A DNA stretch of 64,000 bases, taken from Dugong dugon (Eukaryota > Chordata > Mammalia > Sirenia > Dugongidae). This document shows, one piece after another, positions 55,210-64,000 of this stretch (positions within the stretch are counted from its first letter, which is position 1; the number at the start of each line of letters is the position of its first letter). Under the pieces are notes generated by a model that saw only the letters and a program-made list of their open reading frames with translations, was not told the DNA's origin and searched no databases. The stretch lies in NCBI GenBank assembly GCA_030035585.1, contig CM057469.1:118398650-118462649 (forward strand), in the 5' to 3' direction. A program made the translations under genes and the position numbers.

Positions 55210-55460
55210 CCTCAAATGCAGCTACCACTCTTCTGTCAGTGGTAGCTTGCATGTTGCTGTGATGCTAAATATGTTTCAACAGAGCTTCCAAACTAAGACA
55301 GACTAGTAAGAAAGGCATGGTCATCTCCTTCTGAAAATCAACCAGTGAAAACCCTATGGGTCACATGGTCTGATCTCCAACTGATCATAAGGATGCCCAA
55401 TCAGGCAGAGTTTTGTTGTACATGGAGTCACCATGGCAGGTAACAACAACAACAACATCT
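55139..55460 (+). mobile_element. Composite SINE: tRNA-Gly-like head plus RTE ends
   Basis: 55139-55209 is a 71-base tRNA-Gly-like head (next entry). It continues into RTE 5'UTR (GTAGCTTGCATGTTGCTGTG, TTTCAACAGAGCTTCC, AAGACAGACTAGTAAGAAAG, CAGTGAAAACCCTATGGG) and an RTE 3' end (CATGGAGTCACCATGGCAGG, then TAACAACAACAACAACA). It has the same architecture as 41268-41532 with a better preserved head. It is a non-autonomous element likely mobilised by RTE. Confidence 0.88.
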
Positions 55461-57560
55461 CTTATCATATCTGTTGCAAACTCATTCTTCTAAACACTTT
55501 ACACTGCATCTTTAACTATCTGTCCATCACTCCAAATTTCTTTCATATTGAGAAATAAGGCAAGGAGACAAGAAAGGATAAAATAAATGAGGCGATCAGA
55601 TTACAGGGTGTCACTTACCCATATAAGGGTAATGCTCAACTGCCAGCAGAAGCATTTGCCTGTCCATTTTATGCCCTTTTGATTAAGAGTTTAAGGGAAA
55701 ATCTGGGCTGGCCTTGTGGCTCAAGTCTATTGATGCTGAGCCCTGTGATCTTTCCACTGAAACTCCATGAAAAGCATGGTGAGTGTATTTAGATAATAAA
55801 ATGTTAGAACACAAAGGGACGACTGAGGACCTTGGCATTGTTTCTGGACAGGCGTCAGTATGAAACAGCTGTCTTTATGAAATGATAACTGGTTCAATGT
55901 GACCTAGAACCATTTTTAACCATATTCATGACAGCATACAAAAGCAAAATAAGCAACAGAAATAGCCTAAGTCTAAAAGGGATTAGGAAGTAAAAAGCTA
56001 ATAACCCACCATCTTTCTTTTTTTCTTCCCATGTATTCACTGGGCACATGCGGTGTCCTCACATGGCCTTTGGGAACAGAGAATGGAGGTATTCTTTGGA
56101 GTGTTTGGCTTCATTTACATGTTTGAACTTTCAGCTAACACGATCTTGAGTGTGTGGGAAAATGAAGTCGCATTTCATTAAGAATAATGAAAAGGGCATT
56201 TGGAGTCAGAATTTCTGTTGTGGCTTGAGGTAGTCGTGCAGCTTTTAATCATGGTGGCTGCCTTTCATAGCTGTGTATTCTTTGCAAAGTGGAAAAAAAA
56301 AGACTCAGTTCTTTCTTGGAGTATTAGAATGTGAGAATTTTTTTTTTTTTTTTACCTCTTTCATTTTTTAAAAAAGTTGTTTTTATGTTATCACTATAAT
56401 AAAAAGGAAAGAAAAAGAGAAGCATTTCCTTTTCTTATCAGATCATGTTGTTACAATACTCAAATCTTTGGCCAATAGCCCTTCAAAGCACTTGCTTCTA
56501 ATTTGATTTTTATTAATGTTGGATAAAAATGAGAGTCAGAGGCTTATATGTTTTTTATTATGAATATCCTTCAATTTAGGATATGCCCTGGGAACTTTGA
56601 TGCTGTGGGTAGGAGACTGCTAAATAATCATCAAAATTGAATCCGACAAAACCATTTAGTAGTGTTCAGTCTGCCAGGGCTCAATGATGCTTTTCTGTCC
56701 AGCAAGTTCTTTTCGTGTCTGGTCAGCTTTTCCTTGATGTAAGTAATTATGCTCCTGTATCTAAGTGAGGGAGCTAATTTCAGCCAACAATTCACAACTG
56801 TATTTTTTACAGACCTGAAAGTTGCTTTTTCAGGAGAGATTTGAAACACAGTCACTGGGCTTCGTGCAAACCACATAAATGACTTAAAATTTTATTTTGA
56901 ATTAATTTCTATTACTTTTAGAATTCTTTCACTAGAGGAACATGAAGGAAAATCCTCAGGCAATTGGATCAAGGGGACTTGACTATTCTCTACAAGGTTT
57001 ACTATCTACTTGGGGTCTCTCACAGTGTCTTTTATTGCTACGACCACAATGAATGCAGTGAAAAATGTGTTCTTTTTCTTGAAAATTCTATCCAAGTATC
57101 TATACCAGCCCATTCCTTGTTTTCTCTAACAGCCAGAGGATGCTAAGGGTTTTTTTCTAAAGACTGAAGAAGACTCACAGAGAACAAAAAAAGAATAAAA
57201 AAGGAAAATGGATGAAGTATAATGTTATCCAGCTCACCAGGTAAGCATATGAATTCACACTGGATATCTAGGACCCCAGCTTCCTCTCCTGTTTATGAGA
57301 AAAAAAAAAAAAAATCATTGGGAAATGACTATTAGTGTTTCAACTCCTTTCTAGCAATCACAGCCGTTGAGGATCATCTTTTACACGTATTATCTTCTTG
57401 TGATAATACAGGCAGTAAGAGAAATTAATTTGACACTAACCCTGGCCACTTCCTTCCCCTCCTCACAACTCAAAACAGTCTTCAGGTGCCCATCAAAACA
57501 TGAAGATACTTTCAAGCCAGGGATGTAATCTATATCTATTGTGAGGGAAAGGTCAAATTT
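55461..57560. other. Repeat-poor, unrecognised DNA
   Basis: About 2.1 kb with only T- or A-runs (56340-56355, 57300-57314). A minus-strand frame of 81 codons at 56631-56876 has mixed composition and is not obviously repeat-derived, but I recognise no protein in it. Confidence 0.4.
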
Positions 57561-57571
57561 ATAATGTTTGG

Positions 57572-57773
57572 AGGGGGTCCCTGAGTGGTGCAAACAGTTA
57601 ACACAATCACTTGCGAACTGAAAGGTTGTAGGGTTCAGCCATCCAGAGGCACCACAAAAAAAAGGCCTAGAGATCTACTTCTGAAAAATCTGCCATTAAA
57701 AAGCTGATGGAGGACACATCTACTCTGACACACATAGGGTTGCTGTGAGTTAGAATCGACTTGGTAGCAATTG
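57572..57773 (+). mobile_element. AfroSINE, B type
   Basis: Head GGGGGTCCCTGAGTGGTGCA, GAACTGAAAGGTTGTAGGG, CATCCAGAGGCACCACA, AAGGCCTAGAGATCTACTTC, GACACACATAGGGTTGCTGT. TSD TAATGTTTGG at 57562-57571 and 57774-57783. This is the most complete B-type copy and shows the whole architecture. Confidence 0.92.
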
Positions 57774-57783
57774 TAATGTTTGG

Positions 57784-57970
57784 GCAAATGGGCTTTTCTT
57801 TGTATTAAGCCATAAATTGTTAGTAGTAGCAGTAGCAGGATTGCAAGGAGTATAGAAAATAGTAGCGTACAAAAACATACAATGTCTGAGGAAGTCCCAT
57901 ACATCAAACAACTGTCCTGCTCAAAATCCCCAGGACAGCCCATGTTGAGAGACAGTAATTGGTAGGTCAT
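57784..57970 (-). other. Inverted-repeat segment, copy A, with TM-like frame
   Basis: On the minus strand, 57784-57945 is nearly identical over about 118 bases to the plus-strand segment at 60129-60250. It opens a frame containing GTSSDIVCFCTLLF, then a leucine-rich hydrophobic stretch ending LTIYGLIQRK, which resembles one membrane helix. Copy A has a 15-base CTGCTACTACTA-type expansion that copy B lacks. I do not recognise the protein or a repeat family; an exon-like fragment or unclassified repeat is possible. Confidence 0.5.
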
Positions 57971-57974
57971 TTAG

Positions 57975-58075
57975 CCATTCTGTATCTTGACTTTTTCATC
58001 TATAAAATTAGGAATATTAGAAATGCCCCCCACATGGTGCCTGGCATACAGGAAGTACTCATCTAACATTAATTT
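57975..58075 (+). repeat. MIR remnant
   Basis: TTCTGTATCTTGACTTTTTC, ATCTATAAAATTAGGAATAT and GTGCCTGGCATACAGGAAGT follow the MIR 3' half on the plus strand. Confidence 0.6.
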
Positions 58076-58121
58076 CTCCTCTCCTCTTCACCTCACAGTT
58101 TGTCGTAAGGAGCACATAAGG

Positions 58122-58321
58122 TAACCCATTGTCTTCAACTTGATCCTGACTCATAGGGACCCTACAGGACAGAGTAGAACTGCCCCATAGGGTTTCCAAG
58201 ACTGTAATCTTTACAGAAGGATACTGCCACATCTTTCTTCTGTGGAGCGGCTGGTGGGCTCCGACCATTGACCTTTCAGTCAGCAGCCAAGAACTTTATC
58301 CACTGTGCCACCTGGGCTCCT
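58122..58321 (-). mobile_element. AfroSINE, A type, long form
   Basis: CCCATTGTCTTCAACTTGAT, GACTCATAGGGACCCTACAG, GACTGTAATCTTTACAGAAG, TTTCAGTCAGCAGCCAAGAA and GTGCCACCTGGGCTCC. Confidence 0.88.
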
Positions 58322-59645
58322 TCTCAAATAGATAATACATGTGAAACTACTGTGTAAACAGTAAAGCTCTACATATGTGTATTGTGGTTAAAATATAGAT
58401 GGTAGTATATTTAGTGTAATTTTATTTTAGAGAATAATTAAATAAGCACATAGCTTTGGCAGTGTTCCTCCAGCATGGAACTATCTTTAAAAAGAAAATC
58501 CTCTTAAACTTAATTATTTTATTTATGCACTGTAGCCTAGACTCACCAAGTTTCACCTGGACTAGCTTTTGCCCAGCTGGAAGTCATGGGAACTTCACTC
58601 AGCCCAGCCCTGGAACCCAAGGGCATGCCAAGGCTGTTCTGACGGCTGCATTAGATAAAGAAAAGGTTAATGTATTCACGTTCCTGTTTAACTGAAAATC
58701 CCCAAGGAACAAATAATCTTTTGTAGGAGGAGGAAAGGGAAACAGAGGAAGCAGCTGGTGAGCTGACTTATTCCTTCTATTCTCCCCTCCCATTCTCTCC
58801 CCTCTTTTGTATGCTCTTAGAACTCTGCTTTTCAGTTACTTTCTTTCTCAGAATCGGCTGGTGTCGGCTGTGCTTTGTACCGACAGGCACCTTGGCTGTG
58901 GCCTTGATTCCTATTCAGACCAGGTGGACGTCTATAACATCAGAGTTGCAGTGCTTTCCTTGGTGGAAATAGGGCTCTGTGCTTCAGCCAGGATATCAAG
59001 AGAACACTTCCTAGAATATACTGCTCAATAAGTGTTGGAAGAACATAAATGAAATTTAGTATACTCTCTGGGGGTAAGTGTGACTTTCCAAATTTCCTCT
59101 TTCCCTTTGCCATTTCCTGGTAGATGGCAAGAAGTGTGTGTGGGTATGTGTGTGTGTGACCGAGAGAGAAAAAGAGAAAGAGAGAATGAAAACACTAAGG
59201 AAAGAATAAACCATTCTAAGATATCACTATGTATGAATTGATGATTATAGGTTTTGCCCCCGAAAATAACAATTTTTTAGGATTTTCTGTTCATCTGTTA
59301 CAACACCAGATATAGTTTTGTTAATAAGAACTTTATGATGACTATGAAAGGGTTATTTGAGAATAACTCAACTCACCCAATGGAATGGGAATGATAAACT
59401 ACATAATTAACTTGATCATAACTTTATAATACAATAAACAACCTGAACAGTGTTCGTCTTCATTAGGGAATTGGTCAAAACTAGTCCCAAGGACAGCTAA
59501 AGGAAAGGCCTCTACTTTGACCCTATTTGAGTATTCTTTCTGTTGGAGTTCTCTAACTTTACTTCTTTATAATGCTATTCTTATTCCATGCACGTGGAAG
59601 GGGATGGTTGGCAGTATAAGCACCTTTTAAGTAGAGATCTTTGTT
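58322..59645. other. Repeat-poor, unrecognised DNA
   Basis: About 1.3 kb without recognisable repeats except a (TG)n/(GA)n patch at about 59135-59190. 58520-58690 is less AT-rich and complex. The frame at 58807-59031 (74 codons) has no recognisable motif. Confidence 0.4.
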
Positions 59646-59846
59646 AGTGCTTAGGAGCACAGGTTCTGGGGCTTGACATCTCAGTTGAAATACCAGTTTT
59701 GCCTTTAAATAACTAGCTGTAGGATGTTAGGCAAATAACTTTACCTACGGATGCCTCAGAATTCCCATCTGTAAAAAAAGGATAGTAATAGGTGTTATCT
59801 CATAGGGATGCTGTAAAGATTAAATGAGTTATAAATTATAAAGTGA

Positions 59847-60421
59847 AGGCTGGGACCCGGGGACCATAGTTTTGGGGGACAGGTAGGTCAACCGGCATAA
59901 CAATTATGAAGACAATGCTCTGCATCCCACTTTGGTGAGTGGCGTCTGGGGTCTAAAAACCTTGAGAGTGGCCATCTAAGATGTATCAGTTGGTCTCATC
60001 CTACTTGGAGCAAAGGAGAATGAAGGAAACCAAAGACACAAGGAAAATATTAGCCCAAGAGACTAAAGGACTGCATAAACCAGAGACTCCACCAGCCTGA
60101 GACCAGAAGAACTAGATAGTGCCCAGGATTTTGAGCAGGACAGTTGTTTGATGTATGGGACTTCCTCAGACATTGTACGTTTTTGTACGCTACTATTTTC
60201 TATACTCCTTGCAATCCTAATAATTTATGGCTTAATACAAAGACAGTCCCTGTCAGAGTGGGATAAAACTGTGGAGCAGAACACAAACTCAAGTAAAAAG
60301 ACCAGACGTAATGGTCTGACAGAGTCTGGAGGAACCCCCGAAACTATGGCCTCCAGATGCTCTGTTAACACAGAACTAAAACCATTCCTGAAGCCCACTC
60401 TTCAGAAAAAAGGAAAAAAAA
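59847..60421 (+). mobile_element. L1 3'UTR insertion with foreign segment
   Basis: GACCATAGTTTTGGGGGACA to GAACTAGATAGTGCCCAGG (59862-60128) is L1 3'UTR in sense orientation, the reverse complement of the region around 21720-21850 and 30840-30960. 60129-60250 is foreign and matches copy A at 57784-57945. L1 3'UTR then resumes (AAAAAGACCAGACGTAATGG) and ends in an A-rich tail. TSD AAATTATAAAGTGA (59833-59846) and AAATTATGAAGTGA (60422-60435). Confidence 0.82.
60129..60250 (+). other. Inverted-repeat segment, copy B
   Basis: ATTTTGAGCAGGACAGTTGT to TTAATACAAAGACAG is almost identical to copy A on the opposite strand 2.2 kb away, with a T to C change and a 15-base deletion as the clear differences. 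It replaces roughly 45 bases of L1 3'UTR sequence and opens the same TM-like frame (MYGTSSDIVRFCTLLFSILL). Confidence 0.6.
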
Positions 60422-60482
60422 AAATTATGAAGTGAGAACAGTGTCTGTCACAGATTGAATGCTACAAGTGTTTAGTTATTGT

Positions 60483-61017
60483 TTTTATTGCTTGTGTTCT
60501 GAAGCTTTGGCTGGTGCACATGTCTGAGTGATGCTTGAACCTGAGAGAGTAGTACATCCTCTTTAACTAGATGATGAAGTGTACTAGACACAGCTGATAT
60601 TGTTCTGGAAGAGCCTTCTCCTAAGCTATCCTTGGACTTTGCTCCATGCACCATCAGTTGTGGGTCTGACCTCTCTCTCTTGCTCTCTCTCATCGGTGAT
60701 ACTGCAGTAGGGAGAATATTACATTTCCTCTGTTATTTATTTATTTATTTTGGTGGGAAAACAAGCAAAGTGTTTGTGAGTTTAGTCCTATCTGGAAATG
60801 TCCCTTTTATGCTACTCCCCTGAAAACATAAAGAGAAAAACATATGAACAAACAAACAAATTAACTATTCACCATCCTTCCTGGCTACAGTAATTGTAGG
60901 AGGGCTGTCTGACCACTTCATGACCAAGTAGATCAGATTATATGAATGTGCATAAAACATCAAGCCTCCTATGGTAGGAAACACATGCAGCAAACGTATT
61001 TTACTTAAGGACTTAAC
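60483..61017. other. Unrecognised non-coding DNA
   Basis: Contains a (TTTA)n stretch near 60735-60752 and a (CAAA)n stretch near 60846-60862; nothing else recognisable. Confidence 0.4.
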
Positions 61018-61155
61018 CTAGCAGCTCTGAGGAAGAAAGACCTGGCAATCTGCTCCCATAAAGCTTACAGCCTAGTAAAACTTATGGGGCAGTTTTACTC
61101 TGTCATATGGGGTCGCTATGAGTCGAAATCTACTTGAAGTCACCTAACAACAAAA
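61018..61155 (+). mobile_element. AfroSINE fragment with RTE-type tail
   Basis: CAGCTCTGAGGAAGAAAGAC, CTGCTCCCATAAAGCTTACA, GGTCGCTATGAGTCGAAATC, and the RTE-like end GTCACCTAACAACAAAACC. It lacks the tRNA-derived head, like 41560-41700. Confidence 0.85.
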
Positions 61156-61189
61156 CCAATATGATCCCTAATGACCCCACTCCACTGTC

Positions 61190-61695
61190 CTTACTCTTGT
61201 TCTATTCCCTCCACTAGAGTGTAGGCCAGACATAATGACTCAATTCTAATGAATAAAATTCAAAACAAATGTGAAAGATCGTCACTGCCGAGACTAAGTT
61301 ATAAAAGATTCTGGCTTCAATCTTCATCACCCTCTCTTGTTCTCTTGCTTACTTTTCTCTGATGGAAGCTAGCTGCTATGTTGTGAGAAATCCTACGGAA
61401 AGGCCCACAGCCTCTGGTCAACAACAAGTGAAGACTAAAGCCGTCAGTCCAAGAGCCTTCAGGGAACTAAATCCTGATAACACCTATAGAGTGATTTTGG
61501 AATTGAACTGAACCTTGAGATGTGTGTGGCCTTGGCTGGCATCTTGATTACACCTTTGTAAGAGATGCTGAGTTGAAGGACCCAGTGAGATTATGTTCAA
61601 ATATCTGACCCACAGAAACTGTGAAATGTGTGTTGCTTAAAGTGCTAACATTTGAGACAATCTGTTACACAACAATAGATATTTAATACAACTCT
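61190..61695 (+). mobile_element. MaLR/MLT1-like LTR, probable
   Basis: GTTATAAAAGATTCTGGCTT (TATA-like), CTCTTGTTCTCTTGCTTACT, GAAAGGCCCACAGCC, CTGACCCACAGAAACTGTGA and CAATCTGTTACACAACAATA run in the plus-strand order of MLT1-class LTRs. Termini and TSD are not clear. Confidence 0.5.
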
Positions 61696-61955
61696 GTTAG
61701 TTGACTTCTTGGGGACTGGGAGGAGAGGTAGATGAGATCTTAGTGTAAATACTCACCTGAGAAATATTTATTTTTGCTGTTCTTATTTTAATCTTGACTC
61801 AAATATTTAAGACTATATTTTTGTGTTAGTAAACTCAGTCTAGTAAGTGTAACTGTTTTGTATTTGTATTAAAAAATCTTGCAATTGATCATTTTCACGA
61901 AAAACACACATTCCATCACCACCATTGTTGTCGTCATCATTATCGTGAACACATC
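61696..61955. other. Unrecognised AT-rich DNA
   Basis: A CCACCATTGTTGTCGTCATC trinucleotide-like patch lies near 61919-61940; nothing else is recognisable. Confidence 0.4.
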
Positions 61956-61957
61956 TT

Positions 61958-62168
61958 GGATTTACTACGCGCCAGGTTCTCTTTGAAGTATTTTACATTA
62001 TTCCTCCTCACAAGAGCACTCTACGGTGGGCATATTATTGTAGTCCCCGTTTCACAGGTTAGAAAACTGAGGCACAGAGAAAGTAAGTAATTTGCTTCAG
62101 CACAGAACCAGGATGCCCACCTAGATTATTAGGTTCCTGGGTCTGAGACCCTAATCACCTCGTGACGC
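61958..62168 (+). repeat. MIR, well preserved
   Basis: GCGCCAGGTTCTCTTTGAAG, GTTAGAAAACTGAGGCACAG, AGAAAGTAAGTAATTTGCTT and CACAGAACCAGGATGCCCAC follow MIR in order; this is the clearest MIR copy in the window. Confidence 0.85.
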
Positions 62169-62565
62169 TGCCCCTCAGGACCGCTCAAGATCAGAGAGAT
62201 ACAGTAGAGGGAAGGGGTGTGAGATTAGAGTATATTGACGTTGGCCTCAGAACTTTGAACAGATTTAAGAAGTTTATCATTTTGTAACCATTAGTATTAG
62301 TTGGCTTTCTTGTGTCACCTTTCTCTCTAAAAAGTGAAGAGTAGCAAACTTTAAATTTATTGTTTCTGATTAAAATTTATTACTAATATTAGGATTCTTT
62401 TACCCAGTTTTGATCAGCACTCTCTCTCCAGTGCCTCTTTGAGAAAGGAGATCAGTCAACACTGTGGAGTGAAGGAATCCATAAGAACGAAGATGAAGAT
62501 GTTGAAGGAGGTAGCTGCTTCTCCACAACTGCATTTTTCTTCTATCATGTGTTGTGCTGTCTTCA
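62169..62565. other. Unrecognised non-coding DNA
   Basis: No gene or nameable repeat. Confidence 0.4.
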
Positions 62566-62567
62566 TA

Positions 62568-62652
62568 TGTTGCTCAGAATCTTCCTAGAATCTATGGAGT
62601 GGGTGCATTATTTTTATCCCAGTTTTACATTGGATGAAAATGGACAGTAATT
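62568..62652 (+). repeat. Short MIR fragment
   Basis: CTATGGAGTGGGTGCATTAT and ATCCCAGTTTTACATTGGAT followed by GAAAATGGACAG match the MIR centre. It is cut by the following SINE. Confidence 0.5.
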
Positions 62653-62659
62653 ATTTTAG

Positions 62660-62823
62660 TGAGGCCCGGTGGCCCAGGGGTTAAGAGCTATGGCGTGCTA
62701 TGGCTGCTAATCAAAAGGTCAGCAGTTCAAATCCACCAGCCACTCCTTGCAAACACCATGGGGCAGTTCTACTCTGTCCTATAGGGTCGTTATGAGTCGG
62801 AATCAACTCGACGGCAATGGGCA
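62660..62823 (+). mobile_element. AfroSINE, A type, short form
   Basis: GAGGCCCGGTGGCCCAGGGG, AATCAAAAGGTCAGCAGTTC, CCACCAGCCACTCCTTGC and GTCGTTATGAGTCGGAATCA. A short internal duplication (GCTATGGCGTGCTATGGCTG) lies after the head. Confidence 0.92.
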
Positions 62824-63068
62824 TATCTGGAAGGACCTGACTAGCAGATTACAAGATTTAAATCTTATTTTGAGGATAATAAAAAAAGGGCATACTGTAT
62901 AAGGAAAAGCTATAGTAATCTGTATTTTACACTATGAATTTAAATTTGGGGAAAATCAGCCAGCATTTTCCCCATCTACTCATCTACTGTGAGCCTCTTC
63001 TTAATTAAAAACAAATTCAAAACCAAATGCAGACAAACAAAACTGCTGCTTATATGATTCTAACCTTC
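62824..63068. other. Unrecognised AT-rich DNA
   Basis: Nothing recognisable before the terminal L1 fragment. Confidence 0.4.
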
Positions 63069-63076
63069 ACAGGCTT

Positions 63077-63791
63077 TTTAAATTTTTAATTGTGCTAAAT
63101 GCATATGCAACAAAATGTTTGCCATTTCAATTTTTTCATAAACAATTCAATCACTAATTACATTCCACCTGTTGTTCAAACGTCACCACTATCTGTTTCC
63201 AAATTTTTCCATCACCCTTAAGAGAAGCACAGTGTTCTCTAAGCAATGAAACTTCCTTTCCCACTTCCTCCCGGCTGCCCCAGGTTACTACGAATACATT
63301 GCAGTCTCTACATGCTTGCCTATTCTAGATATTTCATGTAAGTGGGATCATACAATGATTTGTTTGGTGGCATTTATTTCACTCAGCATAATGTTTCCAA
63401 GGTTCATTCATGTTATAGCCTGTATCAGGACGTCATTTCTTTTTATGGCTGAGTAATATTCCATTGTATGTATGCACCATATTTTGTTTATCCATTCATC
63501 TCTCGGTGGACATTTAAGCTACTTCTACTTTTTGACTACTGTGAATAGTGGGAATAGTCTGCAATAAACAGTGTTGGATAGGTTTCTGTTTGCGCTCCTA
63601 CCTTCACTTCTTCTTGCATAAACCCAGGAGCGGAATTGCTGAATCATATGATAATTCTATGTTTAGCTTTTTGAGGAACCGCCAAAATGTTATCCACAGA
63701 GGCTCTACCATTTTGCATTCCCACCAGCTATGGTGAGGGTGCCAAATTTCTCCACATCATCACCAACACCTGCTTTCTGTTTTTTGATTAT
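63077..63791 (-). mobile_element. 5'-truncated older L1 (L1 copy 4)
   Basis: TTTTTAATTGTGCTAAATGC, GTAAGTGGGATCATACAATG, CACTCAGCATAATGTTTCCA, GAGTAATATTCCATTGTATG, GCGGAATTGCTGAATCATAT and TTTTGCATTCCCACCAGC follow the antisense order of an L1 3' end, from a different and older subfamily than copies 1-3. TSD ACAGGCTT at 63069-63076 and 63792-63799. Confidence 0.88.
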
Positions 63792-63799
63792 ACAGGCTT

Positions 63800-64000
63800 A
63801 TATCAGGGCTTCTTCAGATAAAGTTTATCAACTCTTGCTGACACTTAAAAAGAGTATCTTAGCTGAGGAATCGTCATTTCAATCTGGGTATGCCTGTGTT
63901 GGCTGATCTGCATGCTTGTGTTGCTTGTGTTGTGCTTGTGTTTAAAACGTTTTGAAATATTTTATAAACATTATTAACCCCAACGTGCCTGATGAATTCA
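63800..64000. other. Unrecognised end of window
   Basis: A TTGTGCTTGTG-like short repeat lies near 63911-63940. No gene seen. Confidence 0.4.

Larger units (their letters stand above)
59648..60482 (+). repeat. MIR split by an L1 3'UTR insertion
   Basis: The MIR core and 3' half (GCACAGGTTCTGGGGCTTGA, TGTTAGGCAAATAACTTTAC, CCATCTGTAAAAAAAGGATA, GGATGCTGTAAAGATTAAAT) run to 59846 and resume at 60436 with GAACAGTGTCTGTCAC, matching the expected 'GCTTAGAACAGTGCCTGGCAC'. The break is a 575-base insertion. Confidence 0.85.

Overview
This is non-coding genomic DNA from an afrotherian mammal, most likely an elephant or close relative. The call rests on some two dozen copies of tRNA-derived SINEs of the AfroSINE type (head read as GGAGCCCTGGTGGCACAGTG) lying beside RTE-class LINEs that share their 3' tail, on long L1 elements, and on older pan-mammalian MIR, L2, hAT and MaLR-type repeats. 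I found no exon of a host protein gene, no convincing host tRNA/rRNA gene, no CRISPR array and no bacterial or viral operon. The window looks intergenic or deep-intronic, and most long reading frames in it are L1 or RTE sequence or chance frames in L1 5'UTR.

Layout. 1-9060 is mostly unrecognised AT-rich DNA with MIR remnants, an old L1 piece and one AfroSINE inside it. 9061-12840 holds AfroSINEs, two MaLR-like LTRs and MIR. 13197-15045 is the 5' half of an RTE; 15045-19313 carries SINEs, MIR and an L2 piece; 19521-20969 is a 5'-truncated RTE with a readable reverse transcriptase. 21127-28951 and about 30016-38409 are two full-length but decayed L1s on the minus strand, each with target-site duplications (TSDs). 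38420-44020 holds MIR, SINEs, a composite RTE-derived SINE and a hAT MITE. 44022-46775 is an AfroSINE split by a 5'-inverted RTE. 46804-49320 holds three LTRs. 51460-53384 and 63077-63791 are truncated L1s. 55139-55460 is a second composite SINE headed by a tRNA-Gly-like sequence. 57572-60482 holds a B-type SINE, two near-identical inverted segments, and an L1 3'UTR insertion that splits a MIR.

How the parts relate. The RTE elements are the likely source of the enzyme that moved the SINEs: RTE and SINE 3' ends share the segment around CTATGAGTCAGAA and, in several copies, the CACCTAACAACAAC tail, and the SINE middles resemble the RTE 5'UTR. L1s are a separate autonomous lineage. Both L1s and the RTEs carry disabling stops and frameshifts. 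I did not find a convincing new functional system. The most unusual items are the inverted duplicate carried inside an L1 insertion, the tRNA-Gly-headed RTE composite, the twin-primed RTE, and heptad repeats in L1 ORF1. Repeat family names were assigned by eye and from memory; boundaries without a TSD are approximate.
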